64,000 nucleotides of DNA, from the NCBI GenBank assembly GCA_022770525.1, contig JALEHN010000039.1:57135-121134 (forward strand), in the 5' to 3' direction. The position numbers and the translations under genes were made by a program. Numbering within the stretch: position 1 is the first letter of the stretch; the number at the start of each line of letters is the position of its first letter. This stretch comes from Clostridiales bacterium. Lineage in GTDB: Bacteria > Bacillota > Clostridia > Lachnospirales > Lachnospiraceae. Below, one piece after another: positions 52,272-61,286 of the stretch. The notes under the pieces were generated by a model that was given only the letters and a program-made list of their open reading frames with translations, ran no database searches and was not told the origin of the DNA.

Positions 52272-52304
52272 CGTTACAGTACGCACAGAGGGTGTACTGT
52301 AACG
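52272..52304 (+). promoter_or_regulatory. 11-bp perfect palindrome between jetC and the MurE paralogue
   Basis: CGTTACAGTAC and GTACTGTAACG flank an 11-base loop. No T-run follows. Its 3' arm overlaps the -35 region of a possible promoter, so it is either the jetC terminator or an operator. Confidence 0.5.
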
Positions 52305-52326
52305 TAAAATCTGCATATGCTATAAT
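52298..52326 (+). promoter_or_regulatory. possible promoter of the MurE paralogue
   Basis: A perfect TATAAT lies at 52321-52326, with a weak TGTAAC 17 bases upstream, inside the palindrome arm. Confidence 0.45.
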
Positions 52327-52352
52327 AAAGATATGTAAAACGATGGGTTAAT

Positions 52353-53816
52353 ATGAGGCTTTCTGATGTTTTAACAGGCTTTTTCTGGCTTTGCCAAAGC
52401 GGCAGAATTGATATAGAAATATCCGGGATCAGTGATGATTCAAGAACAATAGGACGCGGGGAAGTGTTTGTCTGCATACACGGTGCAAAAACAGACGGTT
52501 TTGATAAAATCAAAGAAGCGATTGATAAAGGGGCGGCAGCTATTGTAGCAAGCCGCCCGAAACCGTTTTTGGAGGATGTGTCGGTGACATGGATACAGAC
52601 GCCGGATACACGGTATGCGGCAGCAAAAATCGCGGCGGCTTTTTATGGATATCCATCGAAAAAAATGATCATGGTCGGTATTACGGGGACAAAGGGAAAA
52701 ACGACAACAGCCTATATGCTGCGCCGGATTTTGACGGAAGCCGGTTATAAGACGGGGATCATCGGCACAGTGGAAATTGATAATGGTAAAGAGAGTATTC
52801 CGTCATTAAATACGACGCCGGGGGCTGTATCTTTGCAGAAATATCTGTTTGAAATGGTTCAAAACGGCATGGATGCAGTGGTTATGGAAGTGTCGTCCCA
52901 GGGGCTTAAACAGAGCCGGACTTCGGGGATTACATTTGATGCAGCCATTCTTACAAATATTTATCCCGATCATATCGGAAAAAATGAACATGCGGATATG
53001 GAGGAATATATTTTTTGTAAAAGTCTGTTGTTTCGCCAGTGCAGGATAGGTATTGTTAATGGGGATGACAATACAGCTGTTTGTGCGGTTTCAAATGCGC
53101 CGTGCCGTCTGCGGTATTATAAATTCAGTGAATGCTGTAAGGATGGCAGTGTTATTTACCGGCTGTCAAATGGAGAAAAAATAACTGTAACAACCAATAT
53201 GCCGGGGGAATTTAATCAAATCAATGCGCTGGCAGCCACAGCCGCAGCTGATGTTCTTGGAATTAAAAAAGATGCTATAATCTCAGGATTACAAAATACT
53301 TATGTACGGGGCAGAACGGAAATTGTGCCGGGACCGTGGCCGGCGACCGTGATGATTGATTATGCGCACAATGCGGCGGCACTTGAAAGCCTGCTTCAAA
53401 ATCTTAGAAAATCATACGACGGCCGTCTGATCTGCATGTTTGGCTGCGGCGGGAACAGAGCAAAGTCAAGGCGTGTTAAGATGGGTGAAACAAGCGGGCG
53501 GCTTGCCGATCTTACCGTTGTAACGACGGATAACCCGAGAGATGAGGAGCCTTGGGCAATTATTGAAGATATTGTTTCGGGACTTAAAGAAACAAAAGGG
53601 AAATACAGGGTGATTGTCGACAGAAAAGAGGCGATTCAATATTGCCTTTTGGAAGGAAAAGCCGGTGACCTTGTGATTCTGGCGGGTAAGGGGCATGAAA
53701 ATTATCAGGAGATCAAAGGCGTCAAATACCCTTTTAATGAAAAGGATTATTTGTGTTCTTTATGTGATTTTTTCCCCTTTGGTTGTAAATCATCTTCAAT
53801 TGTGTTAGACTGTTAG
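52353..53816 (+). CDS. Mur ligase, UDP-MurNAc-tripeptide synthetase (MurE paralogue)
   Basis: ATP-dependent ligase that adds the third stem-peptide residue. The 487-residue protein has the three Mur domains: N-terminal UDP-binding part (VFVCIHGAKTDGFD), central ATPase (GITGTKGKTTTAYML) and C-terminal domain with TTDNPRDEEP, whose DNPR matches meso-diaminopimelate selectivity. The usual LTNLGRDHLDYH motif reads LTNIYPDHIGKNEH, typical of a second, divergent MurE type in Clostridia, so the main murE may be elsewhere. The tail after FNEKDY is short and Cys-rich. TTG and GTG starts are absent; the ATG has only a weak ribosome site. Confidence 0.85.
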   Translation: MRLSDVLTGFFWLCQSGRIDIEISGISDDSRTIGRGEVFVCIHGAKTDGFDKIKEAIDKGAAAIVASRPKPFLEDVSVTWIQTPDTRYAAAKIAAAFYGYPSKKMIMVGITGTKGKTTTAYMLRRILTEAGYKTGIIGTVEIDNGKESIPSLNTTPGAVSLQKYLFEMVQNGMDAVVMEVSSQGLKQSRTSGITFDAAILTNIYPDHIGKNEHADMEEYIFCKSLLFRQCRIGIVNGDDNTAVCAVSNAPCRLRYYKFSECCKDGSVIYRLSNGEKITVTTNMPGEFNQINALAATAAADVLGIKKDAIISGLQNTYVRGRTEIVPGPWPATVMIDYAHNAAALESLLQNLRKSYDGRLICMFGCGGNRAKSRRVKMGETSGRLADLTVVTTDNPRDEEPWAIIEDIVSGLKETKGKYRVIVDRKEAIQYCLLEGKAGDLVILAGKGHENYQEIKGVKYPFNEKDYLCSLCDFFPFGCKSSSIVLDC

Positions 53817-53855
53817 AGGAAAATGCAATAAACAGCATGCAAAGGAGTTGGAGTT

Positions 53856-56534
53856 GTGGAAAAGCGTGCAGATAAAAAAGCAAGAGAAAATGCGGAAACA
53901 CAGTTATTAAAAGAACTTAAAAACTGTGTCAGTGATGATGCGTTTGATGAAGCATTAAAGATTATTGAACAGATAGATGTTGCCCGTATCAAGGTAGCGC
54001 CGAATCTTTGTCTGATCGGCGAGGTTTATATGCATGAAGGTATGTATGAAGCGGCGGAAAATGTTTTTGTCAGGGCTTATGACAAGGCACCGTCCAATCG
54101 CCGTATTTTAAGCCTTCTGACAAGTCTTTACATTGAGATGGGTGATTACAGCGAGGCTGAGTATTATTATAAAGAGTTTATCGGTGTCGCATCCCGTGAC
54201 CTTCACAGATATATTCTGAGGTATCGCCTGGATAAGGCAAAGGGCGAGCGCACGGCAGTGCTTATTGACACACTGGAGAAATTAAAGGATTATGAATATA
54301 TGGAAGAGTGGGCTTATGAGCTGGCAGAATTATATCATAAATCCGGTGATGATCAAAAAGCAGTCCATGAGTGCGACGAGATTGTATTGTGGTTTGGCCA
54401 TGGTGAATATGTCAATAAAGCCGTGCGCTTAAAGTGTGAAATTACGGGCGAAGCGATTCCTGTATTTGACGAGGATTTCATGTCTGCCTATGACGGCGGC
54501 AGTGATGAAGAAAACCATACGCCTACGGGTATCACAGACACATCCATTGACGTTGATCTGATTGAGAAGGCTTTGAAAGAACAGGAAGAAAAGAAGCAGA
54601 AATTTATTGAAAAGCAGGAGAAGTATAAATCCTCTGAGAATGTGATCGCTGATATATCCGCTGTGAGTGAGAAACCGGAAGAATCCAAAAGCTCTGAAAA
54701 TCCGGCTAAAAAGTCTATGGGAGATACGATGCAGTTTTTTGAAAATTTCAGTCAAAATACAGACTATGCGGAGGAAGATCTTGATTCTGAGGATGAAGAT
54801 ATCGAAGAAGATACGGAAGAATCTTTAAGGGAAACCGGGGATACGGATGCTCTGTCTGATTTTTCGGGGGATACAGCTTTAGATGACAGCTTTTCTGAGG
54901 ATGAGAATACAGGAGAAAATGCAGGTGAAGGCAGGAAACGGCGGCGCACATCGTCCGCTGAGAAGCCAAAAGCCAGTATTTTTGACGCACTGTCTGCCGA
55001 CAGTACGATGGATTTTTGGGGGAATACAAAAAAGAAACCAAAAAGATTTTTTAAGAAGCGCAGTGTCGAAGAAATAGAGCAGGAACAGCGGGAAGAGTTA
55101 CGGCGCAAAAAGCTTCAGGAAGCGGAAGAGACAAATCAGTATATCGATGCGCTGATTGATGAAGATGGAGAAAAAGCTGATTTATATAAGGAACCGGTGA
55201 CGGAGCGCGATGAAGATGCGGATGGTTTTGAAGATGAAGTCATCACAGGTCAGGATTTTGATGAAGATCTTTTAAGTGAAGATGATTTTGAAGATGAAGT
55301 CATCGAAGACGTGCCTGAGAGCAGAAGTGATTTGGAAAGTGATGATTTTGCAAAAGCTTTATTTTCCGAAGACGATTTTGATGCAGAAGATGATTTTGTA
55401 TCGGAAGAAGTGACAGAATCCGGCGATGAAGATTTCAAACAGGAGAAGCTTCCTGAATCCGGTGACGAAGATTTCATACAGGAGAAATTTCCTGAATCCG
55501 GTGACGAAGATTTCAAACAGGAGAAATTTTCTGAATCCGGTGACGAAGATTTCATACAGGAAGATTTTTCACAGTCCGGTGACGGGGTTGCATCTGAGCA
55601 TTTGTTATCACAGGGCGATGCAGATGAAGCCGCTGAAGAATCAGAGCCGGATAAAGATGACGATGATGACGGTCTGATCATGGATGACGATGATATTGTA
55701 GAAGAACGGGTATGGACTGAAGAAGACAGGACATTTATCAACGGACTTTTTGATGATACAAAAACTTCCAGTGATATTTTTTCGGCGGTTCCGAATATTG
55801 ACTATGTAAAAGAGCAGCTGAGTATGACTTTTACAAAGTTTGAAGACAACGAGACAAATAGCTTTGATATTCTTGCATCGTATGATATTAATTTTGTCGT
55901 TCTTGCTGACGATAAATCACTGAAATCACAGATTTCACTGGGTATTGCCAAAGCTTTAAATACGTATGGCATCTGTGACAAAGAAAAAATTGTAAGAGCA
56001 TCGGCGCATGATCTTAATCAGCGGGATTTTTCAATGATTTTTGATAAATTAAAAGGCGGATGTCTGATTATTGAGAAGGCAGATTTGCTTTCTGATGAAT
56101 CTGCAAAAATTATTGAAGATTATGTCAATCAGGATAATCAGCAGACGGCGATTGTTTTTTCAAGTATTCATGATGAGATGATGAAGTTCTGGAAAAAACA
56201 TCAGACATTGCGGTCAAAATTCCTGAACGTCATTAATGTTTCAAAATATAATGAAATGGAACTTGTGACACTGGCTAAAGGTTATATTGAGCAGCGCAAA
56301 TATGAAATGGACCCTGAGGCTGCACTGGTTCTCAGAGATTATTTTAAACGGTGCATTGACAGCGATAAGGTCATCAATTATGAAGATGTCATGAGTATCG
56401 TTGATATGGCTGTTTCAAATCTTGAAAACAGGAATGTCAAGAATCTGTTTATGACCGTACTTGATAATAAATATGAAGAAGCAAAAATGTTCAGACTGAT
56501 CGCGGAAGATTTCAGAATGCTAAAGGATATGTAA
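53856..56534 (+). CDS. TPR protein with acidic 13-residue repeats and a degenerate AAA-like domain
   Basis: An 892-residue cytoplasmic protein with no named family known to me. Residues about 1-210 form TPR helices (NLCLIGEVYMHEGMYEAAEN, LYIEMGDYSEAEYYYKEF). Residues about 215-640 are disordered and very acidic, with a basic patch (KKKPKRFFKKRS) and four ESGDEDF(K/I)QE repeats at 521-572. Residues about 643-892 look like an AAA ATPase, but Walker A is missing (ADDKSLKSQ) and Walker B reads GGCLIIEKADLL. GTG start with AAAGGAG upstream. Terminated by a strong hairpin. A scaffold role is a guess. Confidence 0.75.
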   Translation: MEKRADKKARENAETQLLKELKNCVSDDAFDEALKIIEQIDVARIKVAPNLCLIGEVYMHEGMYEAAENVFVRAYDKAPSNRRILSLLTSLYIEMGDYSEAEYYYKEFIGVASRDLHRYILRYRLDKAKGERTAVLIDTLEKLKDYEYMEEWAYELAELYHKSGDDQKAVHECDEIVLWFGHGEYVNKAVRLKCEITGEAIPVFDEDFMSAYDGGSDEENHTPTGITDTSIDVDLIEKALKEQEEKKQKFIEKQEKYKSSENVIADISAVSEKPEESKSSENPAKKSMGDTMQFFENFSQNTDYAEEDLDSEDEDIEEDTEESLRETGDTDALSDFSGDTALDDSFSEDENTGENAGEGRKRRRTSSAEKPKASIFDALSADSTMDFWGNTKKKPKRFFKKRSVEEIEQEQREELRRKKLQEAEETNQYIDALIDEDGEKADLYKEPVTERDEDADGFEDEVITGQDFDEDLLSEDDFEDEVIEDVPESRSDLESDDFAKALFSEDDFDAEDDFVSEEVTESGDEDFKQEKLPESGDEDFIQEKFPESGDEDFKQEKFSESGDEDFIQEDFSQSGDGVASEHLLSQGDADEAAEESEPDKDDDDDGLIMDDDDIVEERVWTEEDRTFINGLFDDTKTSSDIFSAVPNIDYVKEQLSMTFTKFEDNETNSFDILASYDINFVVLADDKSLKSQISLGIAKALNTYGICDKEKIVRASAHDLNQRDFSMIFDKLKGGCLIIEKADLLSDESAKIIEDYVNQDNQQTAIVFSSIHDEMMKFWKKHQTLRSKFLNVINVSKYNEMELVTLAKGYIEQRKYEMDPEAALVLRDYFKRCIDSDKVINYEDVMSIVDMAVSNLENRNVKNLFMTVLDNKYEEAKMFRLIAEDFRMLKDM
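55416..55571 (+). repeat. four 39-bp coding repeats
   Basis: Four units of 13 codons (55416, 55455, 55494, 55533) encode ESGDEDFKQEKLP, ESGDEDFIQEKFP, ESGDEDFKQEKFS and ESGDEDFIQEDFS. The K/I alternation (KQ, IQ, KQ, IQ) points to duplication of a 78-bp pair. Confidence 0.9.
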
Positions 56535-56618
56535 AATTCGTCGATTTTCCGTGTGTTAAGTACGGAAAAATTGCTGGCAGGCTCATTTGTCGGGCAACTT
56601 AAATATGCCATCTGATTT

Positions 56619-56654
56619 AAAAAGAGACTTTTTTAAAAAAAAGTCTCTTTTTTC
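56619..56654 (+). terminator. intrinsic terminator before the tetR promoter
   Basis: AAAAAGAGACTTTTTT pairs with the following AAAAAAGTCTCTTTTTT. It ends one base before the -35 of the TetR promoter, so it isolates the next operon. Confidence 0.85.
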
Positions 56655-56688
56655 TTGACGTACAGTATACCGATTGGTATACTGTACG
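56655..56688 (+). promoter_or_regulatory. promoter and TetR operator of the tetR-glycosidase operon
   Basis: TTGACG at 56655-56660, a 17-base spacer and TATACT at 56678-56683. A perfect palindrome, CGTACAGTATACC-GATT-GGTATACTGTACG (56659-56688), fills the spacer and covers the -10. Binding of a TetR dimer would block polymerase, implying autoregulation. The start site falls next to the GGAGG, so the leader is only about 13 bases. Confidence 0.85.
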
Positions 56689-56702
56689 AAGGAGGTGTCA
56701 CT

Positions 56703-57275
56703 GTGGATAATAAGGAAAAGATTTTGGAAAGTGCTTTGGAACTGTTTTATACAAAAGGCTATGATGCTGTCGGTGTTCAGGAGATCGCGGATAGATCCGG
56801 GATTACAAAACCTACACTTTATCACTATTTCGGCAGCAAATATGGTCTTCTGGAAAGTCTTATAGAGACTGAATATACAAAGTTTCGCAAGGCACTTGAG
56901 ACTGCGGCGGTTTATGACGGCGATCTGCCGATGACATTATACCGGTTTGTCAGTACTTACTTTGAAGTGGCGTGGAAAAATGCAAAGTTTTATAAGCTTT
57001 TTATGTCGATGCTCTATGCGGGAGAAGCATCAGAGATGCATAGGGCTGTGCTGCCTTATGCTACCGACCAGTTAAATATGCTGACGGCATTATTTTTAAA
57101 AGCAGGCAATATCATCGGCAATATGAACGGGCGGCAGGAGCAGTATGCAGTGACATTGATCGGAATGATCAGCCATTCACTTTTATTGTGGCTCAATCGA
57201 AATGAAGATGCGTTTATCGGCAGTGAGAAAGCTTTTGCCATTGTGCACCAGTTTTTGCACGGCATTTATGTGTAA
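56703..57275 (+). CDS. TetR-family transcriptional regulator
   Basis: A 190-residue repressor. The N-terminal TetR helix-turn-helix is clear (ILESALELFYTKGYDAVGVQ, then IADRSGITKPTLYHYFGSK), with a variable ligand-binding helical domain. The GTG at 56703 is used because GGAGG lies seven bases upstream; the frame extends back over the promoter without a suitable start. It probably controls its own operon, including the glycosidase gene 21 bases downstream. Ligand unknown, possibly a sugar. Confidence 0.92.
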   Translation: MDNKEKILESALELFYTKGYDAVGVQEIADRSGITKPTLYHYFGSKYGLLESLIETEYTKFRKALETAAVYDGDLPMTLYRFVSTYFEVAWKNAKFYKLFMSMLYAGEASEMHRAVLPYATDQLNMLTALFLKAGNIIGNMNGRQEQYAVTLIGMISHSLLLWLNRNEDAFIGSEKAFAIVHQFLHGIYV

Positions 57276-57296
57276 AATTATAAATTCAGGAGGCGA

Positions 57297-58646
57297 ATGA
57301 TTGTGGCAGCATGGTATGACAGCGCGATTTTTTATCATATTTACCCGCTTGGACTTTGCGGTTGTGAAAAGGAAAATGACTATATACTTAAGGAAGGTGG
57401 CTTTAACAGATTAAATCAATGGGCAGACCACATGGCAGATATGGGATTTGACGCGGTTTATATAGGGCCGCTGTTTGAATCCGGGACTCATGGTTATGAT
57501 ACCACAGATTATAAAAAAGTGGACAGCCGCCTTGGGACGAATGAAGAATTTGCATCATGGGTGAAGCTGTGTCATCAAAAGGGGATTAAAGTTGTCGTTG
57601 ACGGTGTATTTAACCATACCGGAAGGGATTTTTTTGCATTTAAAGATTTGATGGAAAGAAAATGGGATTCATGGGCAAAAGATTGGTACTGCCATGTGAA
57701 TTTTAATGAAAGCGGACCGTTCAATGACGGTTTCTCGTACGAATCATGGCGGGGTTATGCCATTTTGCCGCGGCTTAATATGCAGAATAAGGCAGTCAGA
57801 GACTATATGCTTGATGTTGTACGCTTTTGGATCCGTGAATTTGATATTGACGGTATCCGTCTTGACTGCGCCGATGTTCTTGACTTTGAGTTTATGCGGC
57901 AGCTGAGAGAAACAACAGAAGCAGTAAAAAGCGACTTCTGGCTGATGGGTGAAGTGATTCATGGCGATTACGGCCGGTGGGTTAATGATAAGATGCTTCA
58001 TTCGGTTACCAATTATGAATTGCATAAAGGTATTTATTCAGCGCATAATTCGCATAATTATTTTGAAATGGCTCATTCGGTTTTAAGACTTTTCGGGCCG
58101 TACGGACTGTGTAAAGGTGCGAGATTATACAATTTTGTGGATAATCATGATGTTGACAGAATCACAAACAAGCTTGCAGACAAAAGAGACTTGGTACCGG
58201 TTTATGTATTTTTGTACACAATCTGGGGGATACCGTCTGTTTATTACGGATCTGAATTCGGTATTGAGGGTCAAAAAGCAGACGGCAGTGATAATTTCCT
58301 CCGTCCGGCGATAGATTTACAAAGTTTTATAAACCCCGATCCTGAATTGACGGGTCTTTTAAAAAGCCTTTCGGAAATAAGAAAAAATCATGAGGCATTA
58401 AGCTTCGGCGAATACAAAGAATTGTTTCTTCAGAACAGACAGTATGCCTATGGAAGAGTTTATAACGGTCAGGCATGCATTACAGTGCTTAATAATGACG
58501 ATGGACCAAAGGAGCTTTATATTCCTTTGCCGTGCGGCGGCAGCAAAGCCAAAAACCTGTTAAATGATACGCCGGTGCAAATATGTGACGGAAAACTCCG
58601 GGTGACAATAAAAGGGCACGATGGAATTATTGTCAGCGTCATCTGA
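57297..58646 (+). CDS. GH13 alpha-amylase-family glycosidase, compact form
   Basis: A 449-residue cytoplasmic glucan hydrolase or glucosidase that starts almost directly with the barrel (WYDSAIFYHIYPLGLCG) and has no N-terminal accessory domain. Catalytic regions: VVDGVFNHTG, GIRLDCADVL (nucleophile Asp), LMGEVIHGDYG (acid Glu) and FVDNHDVDRI. AGGAGG is three bases from the ATG and nine from an in-frame GTG at 57303, which may be the real start. Placed behind tetR and ahead of glgB, so likely part of maltodextrin/glycogen use. Confidence 0.88.
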   Translation: MIVAAWYDSAIFYHIYPLGLCGCEKENDYILKEGGFNRLNQWADHMADMGFDAVYIGPLFESGTHGYDTTDYKKVDSRLGTNEEFASWVKLCHQKGIKVVVDGVFNHTGRDFFAFKDLMERKWDSWAKDWYCHVNFNESGPFNDGFSYESWRGYAILPRLNMQNKAVRDYMLDVVRFWIREFDIDGIRLDCADVLDFEFMRQLRETTEAVKSDFWLMGEVIHGDYGRWVNDKMLHSVTNYELHKGIYSAHNSHNYFEMAHSVLRLFGPYGLCKGARLYNFVDNHDVDRITNKLADKRDLVPVYVFLYTIWGIPSVYYGSEFGIEGQKADGSDNFLRPAIDLQSFINPDPELTGLLKSLSEIRKNHEALSFGEYKELFLQNRQYAYGRVYNGQACITVLNNDDGPKELYIPLPCGGSKAKNLLNDTPVQICDGKLRVTIKGHDGIIVSVI

Positions 58647-58791
58647 TATTTTTTCAGTGAAAACTGCCGGCAATTATCATGTCAGGCAAGTGATCGTTGC
58701 AGAGATAATCGGAAGGATATACAAGCAGGGTATTTACAGGCTTATTTGACGAAATGTCTAAGAATATAAAATGTGAAAGATGAGGAAAAGT

Positions 58792-60852
58792 ATGGATATA
58801 GCAACAAAGCAAAAATATGCGATGACGGAAACCGATGAGTATTTGTTTGGACATGGCAGACATTATGAAATTTATGAAAAGATGGGTGCCCATCCTGTTG
58901 TTTCGGGTGATGAAAAAGGTGTCTATTTTTCTGTATGGGCGCCGAATGCGAAAAATGTCGGCGTTGTGGGAGATTTTAATCACTGGGATCCAAAGGCGCA
59001 CCTGATGAAGCGGCTTGAAAATTCAGGGATTTATGAACTGTTTATACCGAATGTCGGTGTGGGAGATTTATATAAATTTGCCATTGAAACAAAAAGAGGC
59101 GATATTATTTTTAAAGCGGATCCATATGGCAATTTCAGTCAGATGCGTCCGGAAAATGCATCGATTGTCACGGATATCAGTAAGTTTCAATGGACAGACA
59201 GCCGGTGGCAAAAAAATAAGGCGAAAGTGCAGTCTTATGACAAACCCGTGGCTATTTATGAAGTGCATCCCGGCTCATGGAAAAAAGATGAGACAGGTGC
59301 CAACTGTGGATTTAAAAAATACCGGGAATTGGCCCATGAACTGGCAGATTATGTAAAATATATGGGCTATACCCATGTAGAGCTTATCGGTATTGCCGAA
59401 CATCCTTTTGACGGATCATGGGGGTATCAGGTCAGCGGCTATTATGCGCCGACGTCGCGGTACGGAACGCCTGAAGATTTTATGTATATGATCGATTATC
59501 TGCATGGACAGGGCATAGGGGTTATTCTTGACTGGGTGCCGGCGCATTTTCCAAAGGATGCCCATGGTCTTGGCAGATTTGACGGTGAACCGCTTTATGA
59601 ACATCCGGACTGGAGAAAAGGGGAACATGCCCAGTGGGGAACTTATGTATTCAATTATGAAAAACCACAGGTGATGAATTTCCTTGTGGCTAATGCGCTT
59701 TTCTGGCTTGAAAAATTTCATGTGGATGGTCTCAGGGTTGATGCTGTGGCTTCTATGCTCTATCTGGATTACGGAAAAAGTAACGGACAGTGGGTGCCTA
59801 ATTGTGACGGCGGCAATAAAAACTATGAAGCTGTAGAATTTCTGAAGCATCTGAACTCTATTTTAAAAAAGAGAAATCCGGGATGCATGATCATCGCGGA
59901 AGAATCGACAGCTTGGCCAAAAGTATCAAGGCCGGCAGAAGAAGGCGGACTTGGATTTACATATAAGTGGAATATGGGCTGGATGCACGATTTTTTAAAC
60001 TATATGAAAGAAGACCCGTATTTCAGACAATATCACCACAACGAACTGACCTTCAGTTTTGAATATGCTTTCAGTGAAAATTATGTGCTTGTTTTATCCC
60101 ATGATGAAGTTGTGCATTTAAAATGTTCGATGATCAATAAAATGCCGGGGGCAATGAAAGATAAGTTTGGCAATTTAAGAGTAGCTTATGGCTTTATGAT
60201 GGCGCATCCGGGTAAAAAGCTTTTATTTATGGGTCAGGATTTTGCGCAGCTTCGGGAGTGGAGTGAAGAAAGAAGCCTTGACTGGAATCTTCTGGATCAT
60301 GAAAAAGCCCACCGCCAGCTCAATGATTATTACAGAGATTTACTGACTTTTTATAAGACAAATCCGGCACTTTATGAGACGGACTGCGATCCGGCAGGAT
60401 TTAAGTGGGTGTTCGGGGCTGACAGTCAGCACAATATGCTGACCATCTGCAGAATGTCCAAAGGGAAAAAACAGTGTCTGCTGTTTCATTTTAACTTTTC
60501 TCCGGTTGAATATAAGAATCATCGTATCGGCTGTCTGTGCCCGGGGACATATAAAGAAGTATTTAACAGTGATGCCGAAAAATACGGCGGCTCAGGCCTG
60601 ATGAATCCCGTTTTGGTTAAAGCAGAGCCGGTTGCGTGGGACTGGAATGATTATTCCATGGAAGTCAATGTGCCGGCCTACGGTATGATTGCTTTTGAAT
60701 TCCGGTACAAAACACCTGAAAAAAAGAAAAAAGCCGATGATCCGAAAAAGGCTGATGCGTCGGAAAAAGCCGATGTGCAAACAAAGGTTGATGCACCGCA
60801 AAAAGCCGATGTGCCAAAAAAGGCCGGACGAAACAAAAAAGTCCGTTCGTAA
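58792..60852 (+). CDS. glgB: 1,4-alpha-glucan branching enzyme GlgB with a repetitive tail
   Basis: Forms alpha-1,6 branches in glycogen. The 686-residue protein has an N-terminal CBM48 (about 30-130, VYFSVWAPNAKNVGVVGDFN), the GH13 barrel with DWVPAHFPKDAHGL, GLRVDAVASMLYLDYG, IIAEESTAWP and LVLSHDEVVH, and a C-terminal beta domain ending near AFEFRYKT. A 45-residue Lys/Ala/Asp tail of KADxxx hexapeptide repeats follows and is not part of the normal enzyme. ATG 58792 has GAGGAAAAG upstream; ATG 58780 is an alternative. No glgC, glgA or glgP is in the window. Confidence 0.92.
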   Translation: MDIATKQKYAMTETDEYLFGHGRHYEIYEKMGAHPVVSGDEKGVYFSVWAPNAKNVGVVGDFNHWDPKAHLMKRLENSGIYELFIPNVGVGDLYKFAIETKRGDIIFKADPYGNFSQMRPENASIVTDISKFQWTDSRWQKNKAKVQSYDKPVAIYEVHPGSWKKDETGANCGFKKYRELAHELADYVKYMGYTHVELIGIAEHPFDGSWGYQVSGYYAPTSRYGTPEDFMYMIDYLHGQGIGVILDWVPAHFPKDAHGLGRFDGEPLYEHPDWRKGEHAQWGTYVFNYEKPQVMNFLVANALFWLEKFHVDGLRVDAVASMLYLDYGKSNGQWVPNCDGGNKNYEAVEFLKHLNSILKKRNPGCMIIAEESTAWPKVSRPAEEGGLGFTYKWNMGWMHDFLNYMKEDPYFRQYHHNELTFSFEYAFSENYVLVLSHDEVVHLKCSMINKMPGAMKDKFGNLRVAYGFMMAHPGKKLLFMGQDFAQLREWSEERSLDWNLLDHEKAHRQLNDYYRDLLTFYKTNPALYETDCDPAGFKWVFGADSQHNMLTICRMSKGKKQCLLFHFNFSPVEYKNHRIGCLCPGTYKEVFNSDAEKYGGSGLMNPVLVKAEPVAWDWNDYSMEVNVPAYGMIAFEFRYKTPEKKKKADDPKKADASEKADVQTKVDAPQKADVPKKAGRNKKVRS
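60727..60834 (+). repeat. six 18-bp coding repeats in the glgB tail
   Basis: Six in-frame 18-bp units encode KKADDP, KKADAS, EKADVQ, TKVDAP, QKADVP and KKAGRN. The array stops four codons before the glgB stop. Confidence 0.88.
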
Positions 60853-60936
60853 AAATCGGATACCGTATGAACGGCCGGTCTTTTGCATAAAATGAAATAA
60901 GTAAAAGGAAGGTCTTTCATAGACGCGGAGGCTGTT

Positions 60937-61212
60937 TTGGATATCAATGGGATACTGCTCTTTATCATTGCCGCAGGAAGCTGTATTTTTCTTGCCGGTT
61001 TTGTATTAAAAAAGACGGATTTTTTGTGGAGATTTTTACTGAGGGGAGTGACAGGCAGCAGTTTTATATGGATTGTCTGTGTGGTGATGAGTTTATTTAA
61101 TCTTAACAGTCCTGTAGGTGTCAATGTATGGACAGCCGGTGTCAGTGCAATTCTCGGGATGCCGGGGGTGCTGATGCTGTATGTCATTGGCATATACAGC
61201 AATATTGCCTGA
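60937..61212 (+). CDS. bofA: BofA-family pro-sigma-K processing inhibitor-like protein
   Basis: A 91-residue membrane protein with two to three spans. Its C-terminal GVNVWTAGVSAILGMPGVLMLYVIG matches the conserved BofA pattern GxNxxTxxxxGxLGxPGxxLLY. In Bacillus BofA holds the SpoIVFB protease inactive in the mother cell. The start is TTG at 60937, five bases from GGAGG. Whether this organism processes pro-sigma-K in the same way is not shown by the window. Confidence 0.82.
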   Translation: MDINGILLFIIAAGSCIFLAGFVLKKTDFLWRFLLRGVTGSSFIWIVCVVMSLFNLNSPVGVNVWTAGVSAILGMPGVLMLYVIGIYSNIA

Positions 61213-61286
61213 TAAAAACGGGATTTGGAAAAGGTTCTGTGTTAAATTGATGCTGTACAGTAATAATGTATAGAAAACCCGGATAT

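Noticed and set aside
52254..53816. jetD downstream of jetC
   Set aside because: The next gene has all Mur ligase motifs (GTKGKTT, DNPR) and no nuclease features.
55250..55741. 163-residue minus-strand ORF rich in Ser
   Set aside because: It is the antisense of the acidic repeat region; the Ser runs are the complement of Glu/Asp codons, and it has no ribosome site.
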